Assembly (NCBI GenBank): GCA_041743835.1
Contig: JBGTLW010000337.1
Span: 1 to 9,216, forward strand
Origin: JBGTLW01 sp041743835
GTDB taxonomy: Bacteria > Planctomycetota > Phycisphaerae > Phycisphaerales > Phycisphaeraceae
Direction: 5' to 3'
Length of the DNA: 9,216 bases
In this document: positions 1 through 6,342 of the stretch, in pieces
Layout: every line of letters starts with the position of its first letter
Position numbering within the stretch: position 1 is the stretch's first letter
Position numbers and translations under genes: made by a program
The notes under the pieces: model-generated
The model's database searches: none
What the model was told of the DNA's origin: nothing
Seen by the model: only the letters and a program-made list of their open reading frames with translations

Positions 1-1288
1 GCGCACCCTTGCGGCGGGTGAGGTCGCGGGCCTTGCGTGCGGCCTCGCGGGCCTCGGCGGCCCTCGCCGCCTTCTGGCAGATACGACGGGCCTCGGAGGG
101 GTGTTGTTCACACCAATCGGACAGCGCTTCGCCGACGGCGCTGTTGACCAAACCCTCGACCTCGGGGTTGAGCAGCCGTTCCTTGACCTGGTTGTTGAAC
201 GCGGGGTCGGGGATCTTCACGGAGATCACCGCGATCATGCCCTCGCGCCAGTCATCGCCCGACACCGCGATGGTGCCCTTGAGCAGGCCGGCGGATTTGG
301 CGTAGTTGTTGAGCGTGCGGGTCAGCGCGGTCTTGAAGCCCGAGAGGTGTGTGCCGCCGTCGGGGTTGTTGATGTTGTTGGTGAAGCACTGGGTGAACTC
401 GGTGTACGCGTCGACATACATGAACGCGACATCCACCACCGAGCGCTCGTCTACCGATGTGGTGTTGATGGCGATGACCTCGGAGACGCCGGTCTTATTC
501 TGCGCGAGGTAGCGGACCATCTCGACGATGCCGTCGTCATACTTGAACGTCTCGCGTTTGCCCTCGCCCCGCTGGTCTTCGAGGGAGATCTTGATGCCGG
601 GATTGAGGAAGGCACGCTCGCGTAGCCGGTTGGCGATGGTGTCGTAGTTGTGGCGGATTTCGTCAAAGATCTGCGGGTCCGGCCGCCAGGTAACTTTTGT
701 GCCGGTCTTCTCGGCTTCGCCGATGACGCGGAGCGGCCCGGTGACGGCGCCGCGCTCGAAGGTGATGGCGTGGAGTTTGCCGTTGCGGGCGACCTCCACT
801 TCGAGCCATTCGGACAGCGCGTTGACGCACGACACACCGACGCCGTGGAGCCCGCCCGACACCTTGTAGGAGTTGGAGTCGAACTTGCCGCCGGCATGGA
901 GGATCGTCATCACGATCTCGACGGTGGGTCGGCCGTTGAGGTCCGGGTTCTCGTGCCGGAAAGGCCCGACGGGGATGCCGCGGCCGTTGTCCGCCACGGC
1001 GATCGACTCGTCCATGCCGATGACCACTTTGATCTCGTCACAATGCCCCGCCAACGCTTCATCGACGGCATTGTCCACGGTCTCCCACACGAGGTGGTGC
1101 AGGCCGTGGGAATCGGTGCCACCGACGTACATGCCCGGCCTCTTGCGGACCGCGGACAGGCCCTCGAGCACGGCGATGGAGTCTTCACCATAGTCACCGC
1201 TCCCGGGCTTGGCGGGTGCTTTGGTCGGTTCGGCGGCGACGATTGGATCTGCGGCTAGCGGCGGGGTTGAATCGGTCCCATCTGGCAT
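1..1288 (-). CDS. gyrB: DNA gyrase subunit B, N-terminal part (3' end beyond window)
   Basis: ATPase subunit of DNA gyrase, which with GyrA introduces negative supercoils. The frame is open to the left edge, giving 429 codons, about half the usual length; the TOPRIM domain and C-terminus are missing. The GHKL ATPase domain is clear: EGLSAVRKRPGMYVG at residues 42-56, ETVDNAVDEALAG at 69-81 (E69 and N73 match the catalytic Glu and Mg-binding Asn), DNGRGIP at 100-106, then an ATP lid with HAGGKFDSNSYKVSGGLHGVG. The transducer follows, with NNINNPDGGTHLSGF, SGDDWREGMIAVISVK and a QVK motif whose Lys matches the ATP-contacting Lys of the usual QTK. A basic segment near the visible end (EAREAARKARDLTRRK) is typical of GyrB just before TOPRIM. 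The ATG at 1286-1288 is preferred because GGAAGG lies 9 nt upstream. A Pro/Ala-rich extension of about 30 residues precedes the conserved core. ParE is possible but less likely. Confidence 0.95.
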   Translation of the reverse strand, partial: MPDGTDSTPPLAADPIVAAEPTKAPAKPGSGDYGEDSIAVLEGLSAVRKRPGMYVGGTDSHGLHHLVWETVDNAVDEALAGHCDEIKVVIGMDESIAVADNGRGIPVGPFRHENPDLNGRPTVEIVMTILHAGGKFDSNSYKVSGGLHGVGVSCVNALSEWLEVEVARNGKLHAITFERGAVTGPLRVIGEAEKTGTKVTWRPDPQIFDEIRHNYDTIANRLRERAFLNPGIKISLEDQRGEGKRETFKYDDGIVEMVRYLAQNKTGVSEVIAINTTSVDERSVVDVAFMYVDAYTEFTQCFTNNINNPDGGTHLSGFKTALTRTLNNYAKSAGLLKGTIAVSGDDWREGMIAVISVKIPDPAFNNQVKERLLNPEVEGLVNSAVGEALSDWCEQHPSEARRICQKAARAAEAREAARKARDLTRRKGA

Positions 1289-1297
1289 ATGCGGGGG

Positions 1298-1303
1298 CCT
1301 TCC
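1298..1303 (-). promoter_or_regulatory. gyrB ribosome binding site
   Basis: GGAAGG on the minus strand, 9 nt before the gyrB ATG. It supports that start over the out-of-frame ATG just upstream. It lies within the perfect 12-bp palindrome CTTCCATGGAAG (1299-1310), so a small 4-bp stem could partly mask it. Confidence 0.6.
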
Positions 1304-1337
1304 ATGGAAGCGCGGGGCGGGTGGGGTCGGTCATCGA

Positions 1338-1384
1338 GATGTGGCAGCGGGCGGCCGTTCCAACGGCCCACACAGCCTGCCATC
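1338..1384 (-). other. Imperfect hairpin in the gyrB 5' leader
   Basis: On the minus strand an outer stem pairs GATGGCAG (1377-1384) with CTGCCACATC (1338-1347), leaving a 2-nt bulge. An inner perfect inverted repeat, GGCCGTT GG AACGGCC (1353-1368), forms a second helix. The whole element is about 47 nt and would fall at the very 5' end of a transcript begun from the extended -10 at 1395-1403. Such 5' stem-loops can stabilise mRNA, act in attenuation or bind protein. No U-tract follows, so a simple terminator is unlikely. The pairing is read directly from sequence; any function is inference. Confidence 0.5.
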
Positions 1385-1394
1385 GATACCTCAT

Positions 1395-1403
1395 ATCATA
1401 GCA
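1395..1403 (-). promoter_or_regulatory. Candidate extended -10 promoter for gyrB
   Basis: Minus-strand TGCTATGAT is an extended -10 (TGn) with a TATGAT hexamer, one base from TATAAT. Transcription would begin near 1388 and leave a leader of about 100 nt before the gyrB ATG. The -35 at 17-bp spacing (TGGCTG, 1418-1423) is poor, which is tolerable with a TGn element. An alternative further upstream is TTGAAA (1462-1467) with a weak TATTTG (1439-1444) at 17-bp spacing. Consensus rules are from sigma-70 of model bacteria. Confidence 0.4.
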
Positions 1404-1492
1404 GAAACCAAGCCCGCCAGCCACCGGCGGCGCGGTTTCAAATAGCCCGAAAACTACTTATTTTCAAGCATAAATGACGGCTGTGTCCCCGG

Positions 1493-4348
1493 TCAGGGCT
1501 TCGGGGGTTTGGCGTCGCCCACGATATCCGTGATCGCCGGCTCGGCACCCTGTTTCACCGCTTCAATTTTCGCGTCCAGCCGCTGCGGAAGGTCGCGGGT
1601 TTCGGGGTCGTCGTACTGGCTTAGGTTCAACAGCGAGCGGGCGGATTCCCAGCGACGCACAGCCTCGGCCTTACGGCCACGGCGATACAACGCATCGCCC
1701 AAGTGGTCGTAAAGCACCGGGTGCGAGCCGTACTCCGCGTCGGTCGCACGCAGCAGCCATTCGATGGCCCCTTCAATATCGCCCTTGCGATACAGCACCC
1801 AACCCATCGAATCCAGGAACGCGGCGTTGTCCGGCTGCTGGTCCAAAGCACGCTGGATCAACTCCTGCGCCTTGTCGAGATTTACCCCGGCGACCGCCCA
1901 GGCATAACCCAACCCGTTGGCGCTGGCCGCGTGGTTGGGTTCAGCCTTCAAGATGCGGGACAAGACCTCTTGAGATTCCTTGTCTTTGCCCTGTTGGGAC
2001 AACAATGAAGCAAGCTCGTAATTGATGTCGCTGGCGTGGCCGGGGAAGCGCTCGGCGGCTTCGACGATCATCTTCCGGGGGGTGTCCAGGTCGCCCGGAT
2101 TCATTTCTAGCATGTAACGCCAGAGCTGCGCGACGACTGCCTCCGGCCGATCCAGCAGCGGACGAGACAGCGCATCCTGCAATTCCTCGATTGCGCGGCC
2201 CGGGCGCTCGGTGAAGCGGTAGAAGGCCGCCAACGCCAGCGCTCGATCGCTGCCCTCGGGCAGGCTGCGGAAGAATCGCTCCCGCAGATCGTTGGCTGCG
2301 TCTCGGCGGTTCGAGGCCTCGTACAGGCGGATCAGGAGTCCAAGGGCAGTCAGGTCGTGCGAGTCTTCTTCGAGCAGGGCCTTGAGCAGTTGCTCGGAGC
2401 GGTCGTATTCCCGCGCGTCCATCCGCAACTCAGCGACCAGCAGCCGGGCGGTACGGCTGCCGGGGATGGTGCTGAGCATTCTCGCCATAAGCTCCTGCAT
2501 CGGGGCGGCTTCCTCGCGCATCCCCAGGCTCAGTTGCTTGCGATAAAACTCCAGCAGCGCGGCGTAGAGTTTTTCTTCGTTGGGCGTGGCGTTAAGGGCG
2601 TCGTTGAGCACGCGTTTGGCGTCATCGGTCCTCTGCGCAGCCATCAGGACTTCAGCTTTCTGCAGGACCAGATCGACGCCGTCGTTCTGCTTTGCGATCG
2701 CCTCGTCAAGGAGCGTCAGGGCAGCATCCGGGCGACCGGCCTCGGAAAGCACACGCGCCCGCAGGAGCAGCACCTGCACATCATCCCCGGGCCAATCGCC
2801 GGCGAGCAGTTTGGCTGCCTCATCAAACCGCTGCTGCGCGATGAACACGCGGGCCTGTTCGATGCGGGCAAACGTCGAGTCCGGGTCGCGCTCGAGCGAC
2901 AGCGCCAGCGCCTCGGACGCTTGCAGGTTCTGCCTGAGCATGCGGAGGCTGACACCTTTGATCGCCAAAGTCTGCGGTCGGGCGGCCTGCTCCTCGGGCA
3001 TCGCGGCGATGGCATCGACCACTTCGCGCGGCCCTTTGACCGTGTCGAGCAAGGCTTGCACGTACACAGAGGCATGGCTGGGTGACCCGGCCATCGAATC
3101 GCTGGTCAGCGTGATCGCGCGGACGAGTGTGTCACGCCGCACCTTGGCGGAACCTTCACCCTGCAAGACGATGCGGAGGAGTTGGGCGTAGGCATCGCCA
3201 TCGGCTGGGGCGCTGGCCATATGTCGCTTGAGCAACGCCATCCCACGCTCCGGGGGAAGCAGATTGGCCAGGGTGATGGCCATGTTGCCCGAGCGGTCGC
3301 CCTCGTCGTACAGCCGTTCAAGCTCCTGGGACAACGCGTCGGAGCCGGCACGGTTGAAGAAATAGTTCGCCAACTCCAGCGAGGCGGGATCGGCATTCGA
3401 CGCACGGATGTAGTCAAGGACCATCGTCTCCGCGGCCTTGGTGTCCTTGAGTTGCAGCAGCGTGAAGACCTGCCGCTTCACCAGCCCGACGCCACGGTCT
3501 TTCGAGACCTCTGCGGCGCGGCGGTAAGCCTCCAGCGCATCCTTGGGGCGGGCGAGTTGGTTGAGCAGATCGCCCACCGTCTCCCACGTCCCCGCCATGC
3601 CGTGATCGACGAACGCCAACTCTGCGGTGCGGGGTGTGTAGCGCTCGAATCGGCGATCGTAATTGAGGTAGGCGTTGAACTGAGCCACCGCTTGCTCGGC
3701 GTAGCCAGCCCTCTGTAACGCCGCCGCGAGGTAGTAGTGAAGCAGGGGGAGGAGCGCCGGATCGTCGGTCGCGGTGGCGGGGTCTTTCTGCAATCGGACC
3801 GCGTGGTAGAAGGTAGCCGCGGCGGTTTCCCAGCGGTTTTGCTCGAGCTCGAAGCGCCCGATCAGGAAGACCGAGTCCATGTCGGCAGGCTCCAGTGCTG
3901 CGGCCCGCGTGAGATACGACACGCCACGCACCTTGTTGCCCGTCTCGGTGTAGATGCGTCCGAGCAACTTCAGGATGCCGGGCGAGTCCGGCGCACGTCG
4001 CTCGGCAATCATCAGCTTGCGGATCGCTTCAAAGCCCTTGCCTTGGTGATACGCGTCGCGGGCTTGAGCGTATGCCCGCTGGGCTTCGAGCGGTGGCTCG
4101 ATGTCCTTGCGGGTGGCGTCCACCAGGCCCTCTTCCATGAACGGGGGCTTGGGGAGCGCGGCCGCGATCTTCTCGGCCGATAGCCGGGCCTTGTCACGGT
4201 CGGCACCCTGCAACGGCAGAAGCCGATGAGCCTCGATCCCCGGCGGCATCTCGTCGCCGACGGGTGGTGCGGCAGTGGCCTGCGAAGCCCACGTCAGCAT
4301 CGCTAACGCAAGCACGAAGAAGTACACGGGGAGATGGCGGCTGATCAT
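1493..4348 (-). CDS. Large exported tetratricopeptide-repeat protein
   Basis: A 951-residue protein with a Sec-type signal peptide: short basic N-terminus, hydrophobic core at about residues 8-22 (VYFFVLALAMLTWAS), and an AxA site at 24-26 (ATA), so it should act outside the cytoplasm. The mature part is a nearly continuous helical repeat solenoid. Clear TPR units occur at about residues 90-190 (EAIRKLMIAERRAPDSPGIL, then VSYLTRAAALEPADMDSVFL), in a middle block, and most strongly in three tandem units at about 808-908 (GLGYAWAVAGVNLDKAQELI, DSMGWVLYRKGDIEGAIEWL, YDHLGDALYRRGRKAEAVRR). A charged and proline-rich tail ends it. I saw no cysteine anywhere, which suits an exported protein. No enzymatic domain was recognised, so the likely role is scaffolding of envelope complexes, but the partner is unknown. 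The ATG at 4346-4348 gives a complete signal peptide; no good Shine-Dalgarno precedes it. It is separated from hisG by 185 nt and from gyrB by 204 nt. Confidence 0.85.
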   Translation of the reverse strand: MISRHLPVYFFVLALAMLTWASQATAAPPVGDEMPPGIEAHRLLPLQGADRDKARLSAEKIAAALPKPPFMEEGLVDATRKDIEPPLEAQRAYAQARDAYHQGKGFEAIRKLMIAERRAPDSPGILKLLGRIYTETGNKVRGVSYLTRAAALEPADMDSVFLIGRFELEQNRWETAAATFYHAVRLQKDPATATDDPALLPLLHYYLAAALQRAGYAEQAVAQFNAYLNYDRRFERYTPRTAELAFVDHGMAGTWETVGDLLNQLARPKDALEAYRRAAEVSKDRGVGLVKRQVFTLLQLKDTKAAETMVLDYIRASNADPASLELANYFFNRAGSDALSQELERLYDEGDRSGNMAITLANLLPPERGMALLKRHMASAPADGDAYAQLLRIVLQGEGSAKVRRDTLVRAITLTSDSMAGSPSHASVYVQALLDTVKGPREVVDAIAAMPEEQAARPQTLAIKGVSLRMLRQNLQASEALALSLERDPDSTFARIEQARVFIAQQRFDEAAKLLAGDWPGDDVQVLLLRARVLSEAGRPDAALTLLDEAIAKQNDGVDLVLQKAEVLMAAQRTDDAKRVLNDALNATPNEEKLYAALLEFYRKQLSLGMREEAAPMQELMARMLSTIPGSRTARLLVAELRMDAREYDRSEQLLKALLEEDSHDLTALGLLIRLYEASNRRDAANDLRERFFRSLPEGSDRALALAAFYRFTERPGRAIEELQDALSRPLLDRPEAVVAQLWRYMLEMNPGDLDTPRKMIVEAAERFPGHASDINYELASLLSQQGKDKESQEVLSRILKAEPNHAASANGLGYAWAVAGVNLDKAQELIQRALDQQPDNAAFLDSMGWVLYRKGDIEGAIEWLLRATDAEYGSHPVLYDHLGDALYRRGRKAEAVRRWESARSLLNLSQYDDPETRDLPQRLDAKIEAVKQGAEPAITDIVGDAKPPKP

Positions 4349-4419
4349 GCGGGGAACTCTGGTAACCGGCGGGACACCCCTGAGATAAGACGCATCCCCA
4401 AGCCTGTTTTATTCGCCCC

Positions 4420-4450
4420 ATTCTAGCCCCCAATTCCCGCGCGTGGGCAA
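4420..4450 (-). promoter_or_regulatory. Weak candidate promoter for the TPR gene
   Basis: Minus-strand TAGAAT (4420-4425) matches TATAAT at five of six positions and sits in the only relatively AT-containing part of the spacer, about 70 nt before the TPR start. The best upstream hexamer is TTGCCC (4445-4450) at a long 19-bp spacing, so support is weak. The spacer between hisG and the TPR gene shows no other promoter-like signal. Confidence 0.25.
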
Positions 4451-4492
4451 CCCCCGGAACATGAAACGCCACGGTCCCCGCCCCCGGAAGGT

Positions 4493-4506
4493 CAGGCCCG
4501 GGCCTG
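4493..4506. repeat. Perfect 14-bp palindrome CAGGCCCGGGCCTG
   Basis: A perfect inverted repeat about 28 nt past the hisG stop. It could form a 5-bp stem with a CCGG tetraloop, or be a dimeric protein site. No T-run follows on either strand, so it is not a canonical intrinsic terminator. Given the GC-rich background its function is uncertain. Confidence 0.4.
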
Positions 4507-4512
4507 TCCACC

Positions 4513-4532
4513 CCGCTCGAAGCTTGCAGCGG
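4513..4532 (-). terminator. Possible hisG 3' stem-loop
   Basis: Just after the hisG TAA the minus strand reads CCGCT (4528-4532), ten nt containing AAGCTT, then AGCGG (4513-4517), a 5-bp stem. It is followed by the 14-bp palindrome at 4493-4506. Two tandem GC-rich hairpins right after a stop suggest transcript-end processing or weak termination, but no U-tract is present. Confidence 0.25.
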
Positions 4533-4533
4533 C

Positions 4534-5421
4534 TTAAGCGATCACTTTGTTAAGCGAATACGTGAATATGCCCTGCGCACCCGCGCGGCGGAGGGTGGGG
4601 ATCAGGTCGCGCTCGGTCTTGCGATCCACAAGCACCTCGACCGCCACCCAGTCCTTGTCCGCCAGATCGTTCACCGTCGGCGACTGCTCCGCGGGCAGGA
4701 TCGCCACCACGGCCTGGAGTTGCTTCCTCGGGACGTTCATCTTCAGCCCCACTTTCGCGCGGGCGTTGATCGCGGCCTGAAGCAGCAACGCCAGGTCCTC
4801 GATCTTCTGCCGCTTCCAGTCGTTGGCCCAGGCGTCTTTGCTGGCGATCAGGCGGGTCGTTGATGTGAGCAACTCGGCAATCACACGCAGCTTGTTGGCA
4901 CGCAGCGATGAGCCGGTCTCCGTGGCATCCACGATGCCATCCACCATCCGGGCCTTGACCTCGGTCGCGCCCCAGGAGAACTCGACCTTGCACTTGATGC
5001 CACGGTCTGCGAAGAATCGCTTGGTCGTCCCCAGCAGTTCGGTCGCCACGATCCCGCCCTCAAGGTCTTCGGGCTTGTGGTAGTCCGACTCCTCGGGGAC
5101 CGCCAGCACCCACTTCACTGGCTTGGCGGAAGCGCGGGAGTAGCTCAACTCGCAGACCTCGTGAACGTCCGATGCGTTCTCGATCACCCAGTCGTGGCCG
5201 GTGATCCCCATGTCCACGATGCCGTCCTCCACATAACGCGACATCTCCTGGGCACGGAACATGACGCAACTGGCCTGCGGGTCGTCGATCTCCGGGAAGT
5301 ACGAACGCGAGGGCACAGTGATGCGATACCCGGCCCGCTCGAACAGGTCGATGGTGCCCTCTTGCAGCGATCCCTTGGGGATCCCGATTCGCAGCTTGTC
5401 ACTCGGTGCGTTGGGAGTCAT
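4534..5421 (-). CDS. hisG: ATP phosphoribosyltransferase, long form (HisG)
   Basis: Catalyses the first step of histidine synthesis: ATP plus PRPP gives phosphoribosyl-ATP and pyrophosphate, in the cytoplasm. The 295 residues match the long form (E. coli HisG is 299), which carries its own C-terminal regulatory domain and needs no HisZ. The N-terminal catalytic lobe has RIGIPKGSLQ at residues 11-20 and GIVDMGITGHDW at 67-78. The PRPP-binding loop is DATETGSSL at 165-173. The ACT-like regulatory domain covers about 222-295 and includes LQAVVAILPAEQSPTV and WVAVEVLVDRK, so feedback inhibition by histidine is expected from the family. The frame stays open upstream to an ATG at 5493, but the ATG at 5419-5421 is chosen because AAGGA lies 8 nt before it and conserved sequence begins a few residues in. 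No other his gene is visible. It lies 81 nt after the HhH-GPD gene. Confidence 0.95.
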   Translation of the reverse strand: MTPNAPSDKLRIGIPKGSLQEGTIDLFERAGYRITVPSRSYFPEIDDPQASCVMFRAQEMSRYVEDGIVDMGITGHDWVIENASDVHEVCELSYSRASAKPVKWVLAVPEESDYHKPEDLEGGIVATELLGTTKRFFADRGIKCKVEFSWGATEVKARMVDGIVDATETGSSLRANKLRVIAELLTSTTRLIASKDAWANDWKRQKIEDLALLLQAAINARAKVGLKMNVPRKQLQAVVAILPAEQSPTVNDLADKDWVAVEVLVDRKTERDLIPTLRRAGAQGIFTYSLNKVIA

Positions 5422-5429
5422 AGCGGTAT

Positions 5430-5434
5430 TCCTT
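5430..5434 (-). promoter_or_regulatory. hisG ribosome binding site
   Basis: AAGGA on the minus strand, 8 nt before the ATG at 5421. It decides the hisG start against the in-frame ATG 24 codons upstream, whose extra residues are basic and unlike the family. Confidence 0.65.
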
Positions 5435-5469
5435 GCAGCAGCGGCCTCACGCTGTAAATGACGGCGTCG

Positions 5470-5489
5470 TGTGTTGTGGGGCCAACACA
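5470..5489 (-). other. Stem-loop between the HhH-GPD gene and hisG
   Basis: Perfect 7-bp inverted repeat TGTGTTG / CAACACA around a 6-nt loop (GCCCCA on the minus strand), 13 nt after the HhH-GPD stop and about 48 nt before the hisG ATG. It could be a weak terminator, a processing site or an operator for hisG. No U-tract follows, and there is no run of His codons that would suggest a classical his attenuator. Confidence 0.35.
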
Positions 5490-5502
5490 TCAACCGGTGG
5501 GT

Positions 5503-6336
5503 TTACTTCTTCCTGGCGACTTTAGAACGCGTGGTGGTTTTGGTCACCTTAGGCTTGGTGGTTGATTTCTTGACCACGGGCTTACTGGCTGCGGCTGGCT
5601 TGGCTGCGGCGGGGGCGGTTGTTTCGGGCTGGGCCTCGGCATCCTTCTTGGCCTTGGCTTTGGTGGCCTGCGCCGGCCCGAGGGACGCCTGCGTCACGAC
5701 CGAGGCCGCGGTGGTTTCGGGCGGGGTGATGCGGGATGTGTCGGCCCAGGCCTGCAGCGCGGCGTGCGCACGCAGCGCATCGGAGGCCTTGACCTGCTTC
5801 ATCAGGAACGCCTCGATCTCGGGGATCGGCGTGCCCGCGACGACGCAGCCCTCACGCTCCAGCAGGATCGCCAGCTTCTCGTCTACCGGCATCGCGTGGC
5901 CATTGAAAGAGATCAGCGTTACCTGCGCAGCCACATAGGGCGTGATGCCGGGCAGCGAGTCCAGATACGCGCGTTGATCTTTCTTGCCCTTGCCCTGCAC
6001 CGAGGCGAACGACAGCGCGTGCTCACGCATGAACACCTCACGCAACGCCTGCTTCATCCGGACCACACGGGCGTGGCCCTCGGGGTAGCTGTCGCCGATG
6101 ATCGAGAGGATCTGATCCACGCTGCTGACGCGCAGCTCATTGATGTCCACCAGCTCTGTCATCAGCTTGGCGTAGGCCTCTTCGGTCTTCCGGGCCGAGC
6201 TGTTCCAGTTCAGGAACGAGAGGACAAGCTGCACAACCGGGTCGGTCGCGGGCGGCTCCTCGGGCTTGAACCGGGAGATGAGTTTGTTCACCAGGGAGGT
6301 GATGGCCTTGGCCTGCTTGGCGTCTTGTTTGACCAC
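5503..6336 (-). CDS. Endonuclease III/MutY-like HhH-GPD protein with H1-like basic tail
   Basis: 277 residues. Residues about 30-200 look like the HhH-GPD fold of base-excision repair glycosylases: the opening helix VVQLVLSFLNWNSSARKTEE at 34-53, the helix-hairpin-helix LDSLPGITPYVAAQV at 125-139, and VDEKL at 151-155, whose D152 matches the conserved catalytic Asp. Three departures matter. Where endonuclease III has its lyase Lys (LPGVGRKTA), this has Tyr134 (LPGITPYVA), as in many MutY proteins. The position of MutY's catalytic Glu appears to be Gln36. There is a single cysteine (C164), so no 4Fe-4S cluster can form. Residues about 205-277 are a low-complexity Ala/Lys/Pro/Thr tail ending in a Lys- and Thr-rich stretch like histone H1, probably non-specific DNA binding. 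The start is GTG (6334-6336), 6 nt after the rbfA stop. Its substrate, or whether it is catalytic at all, is unknown. Confidence 0.8.
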   Translation of the reverse strand: MVKQDAKQAKAITSLVNKLISRFKPEEPPATDPVVQLVLSFLNWNSSARKTEEAYAKLMTELVDINELRVSSVDQILSIIGDSYPEGHARVVRMKQALREVFMREHALSFASVQGKGKKDQRAYLDSLPGITPYVAAQVTLISFNGHAMPVDEKLAILLEREGCVVAGTPIPEIEAFLMKQVKASDALRAHAALQAWADTSRITPPETTAASVVTQASLGPAQATKAKAKKDAEAQPETTAPAAAKPAAASKPVVKKSTTKPKVTKTTTRSKVARKK

Positions 6337-6342
6337 GGGTGG

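Noticed and set aside
650..1258. Plus-strand open frame of 202 codons
   Set aside because: Antisense shadow of gyrB; the minus-strand frame has unmistakable GyrB motifs throughout.
1194..1424. Minus-strand open frame of 76 codons across the gyrB leader
   Set aside because: Starts in the leader and overlaps gyrB out of frame; no domain or convincing ribosome binding site, though a leader peptide cannot be fully excluded.
1411..1438. GC-rich imperfect inverted repeat as a terminator of the TPR gene
   Set aside because: The arms (GCCGCC against GGCGGG) mismatch and no U-tract follows at a suitable distance.
2357..3085. Plus-strand open frame of 242 codons
   Set aside because: Antisense to the TPR gene, no recognisable domain, composition typical of GC-rich shadow frames.
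4194..4511. Minus-strand open frame of 105 codons overlapping the TPR start
   Set aside because: Out of frame with the TPR gene, covers the hisG-TPR spacer, and has no family resemblance or ribosome binding site.
4534..5493. hisG starting at the ATG at 5493
   Set aside because: The extra 24 residues are unlike HisG, run over the intergenic stem-loop and overlap no conserved sequence; a Shine-Dalgarno precedes the ATG at 5421 instead.
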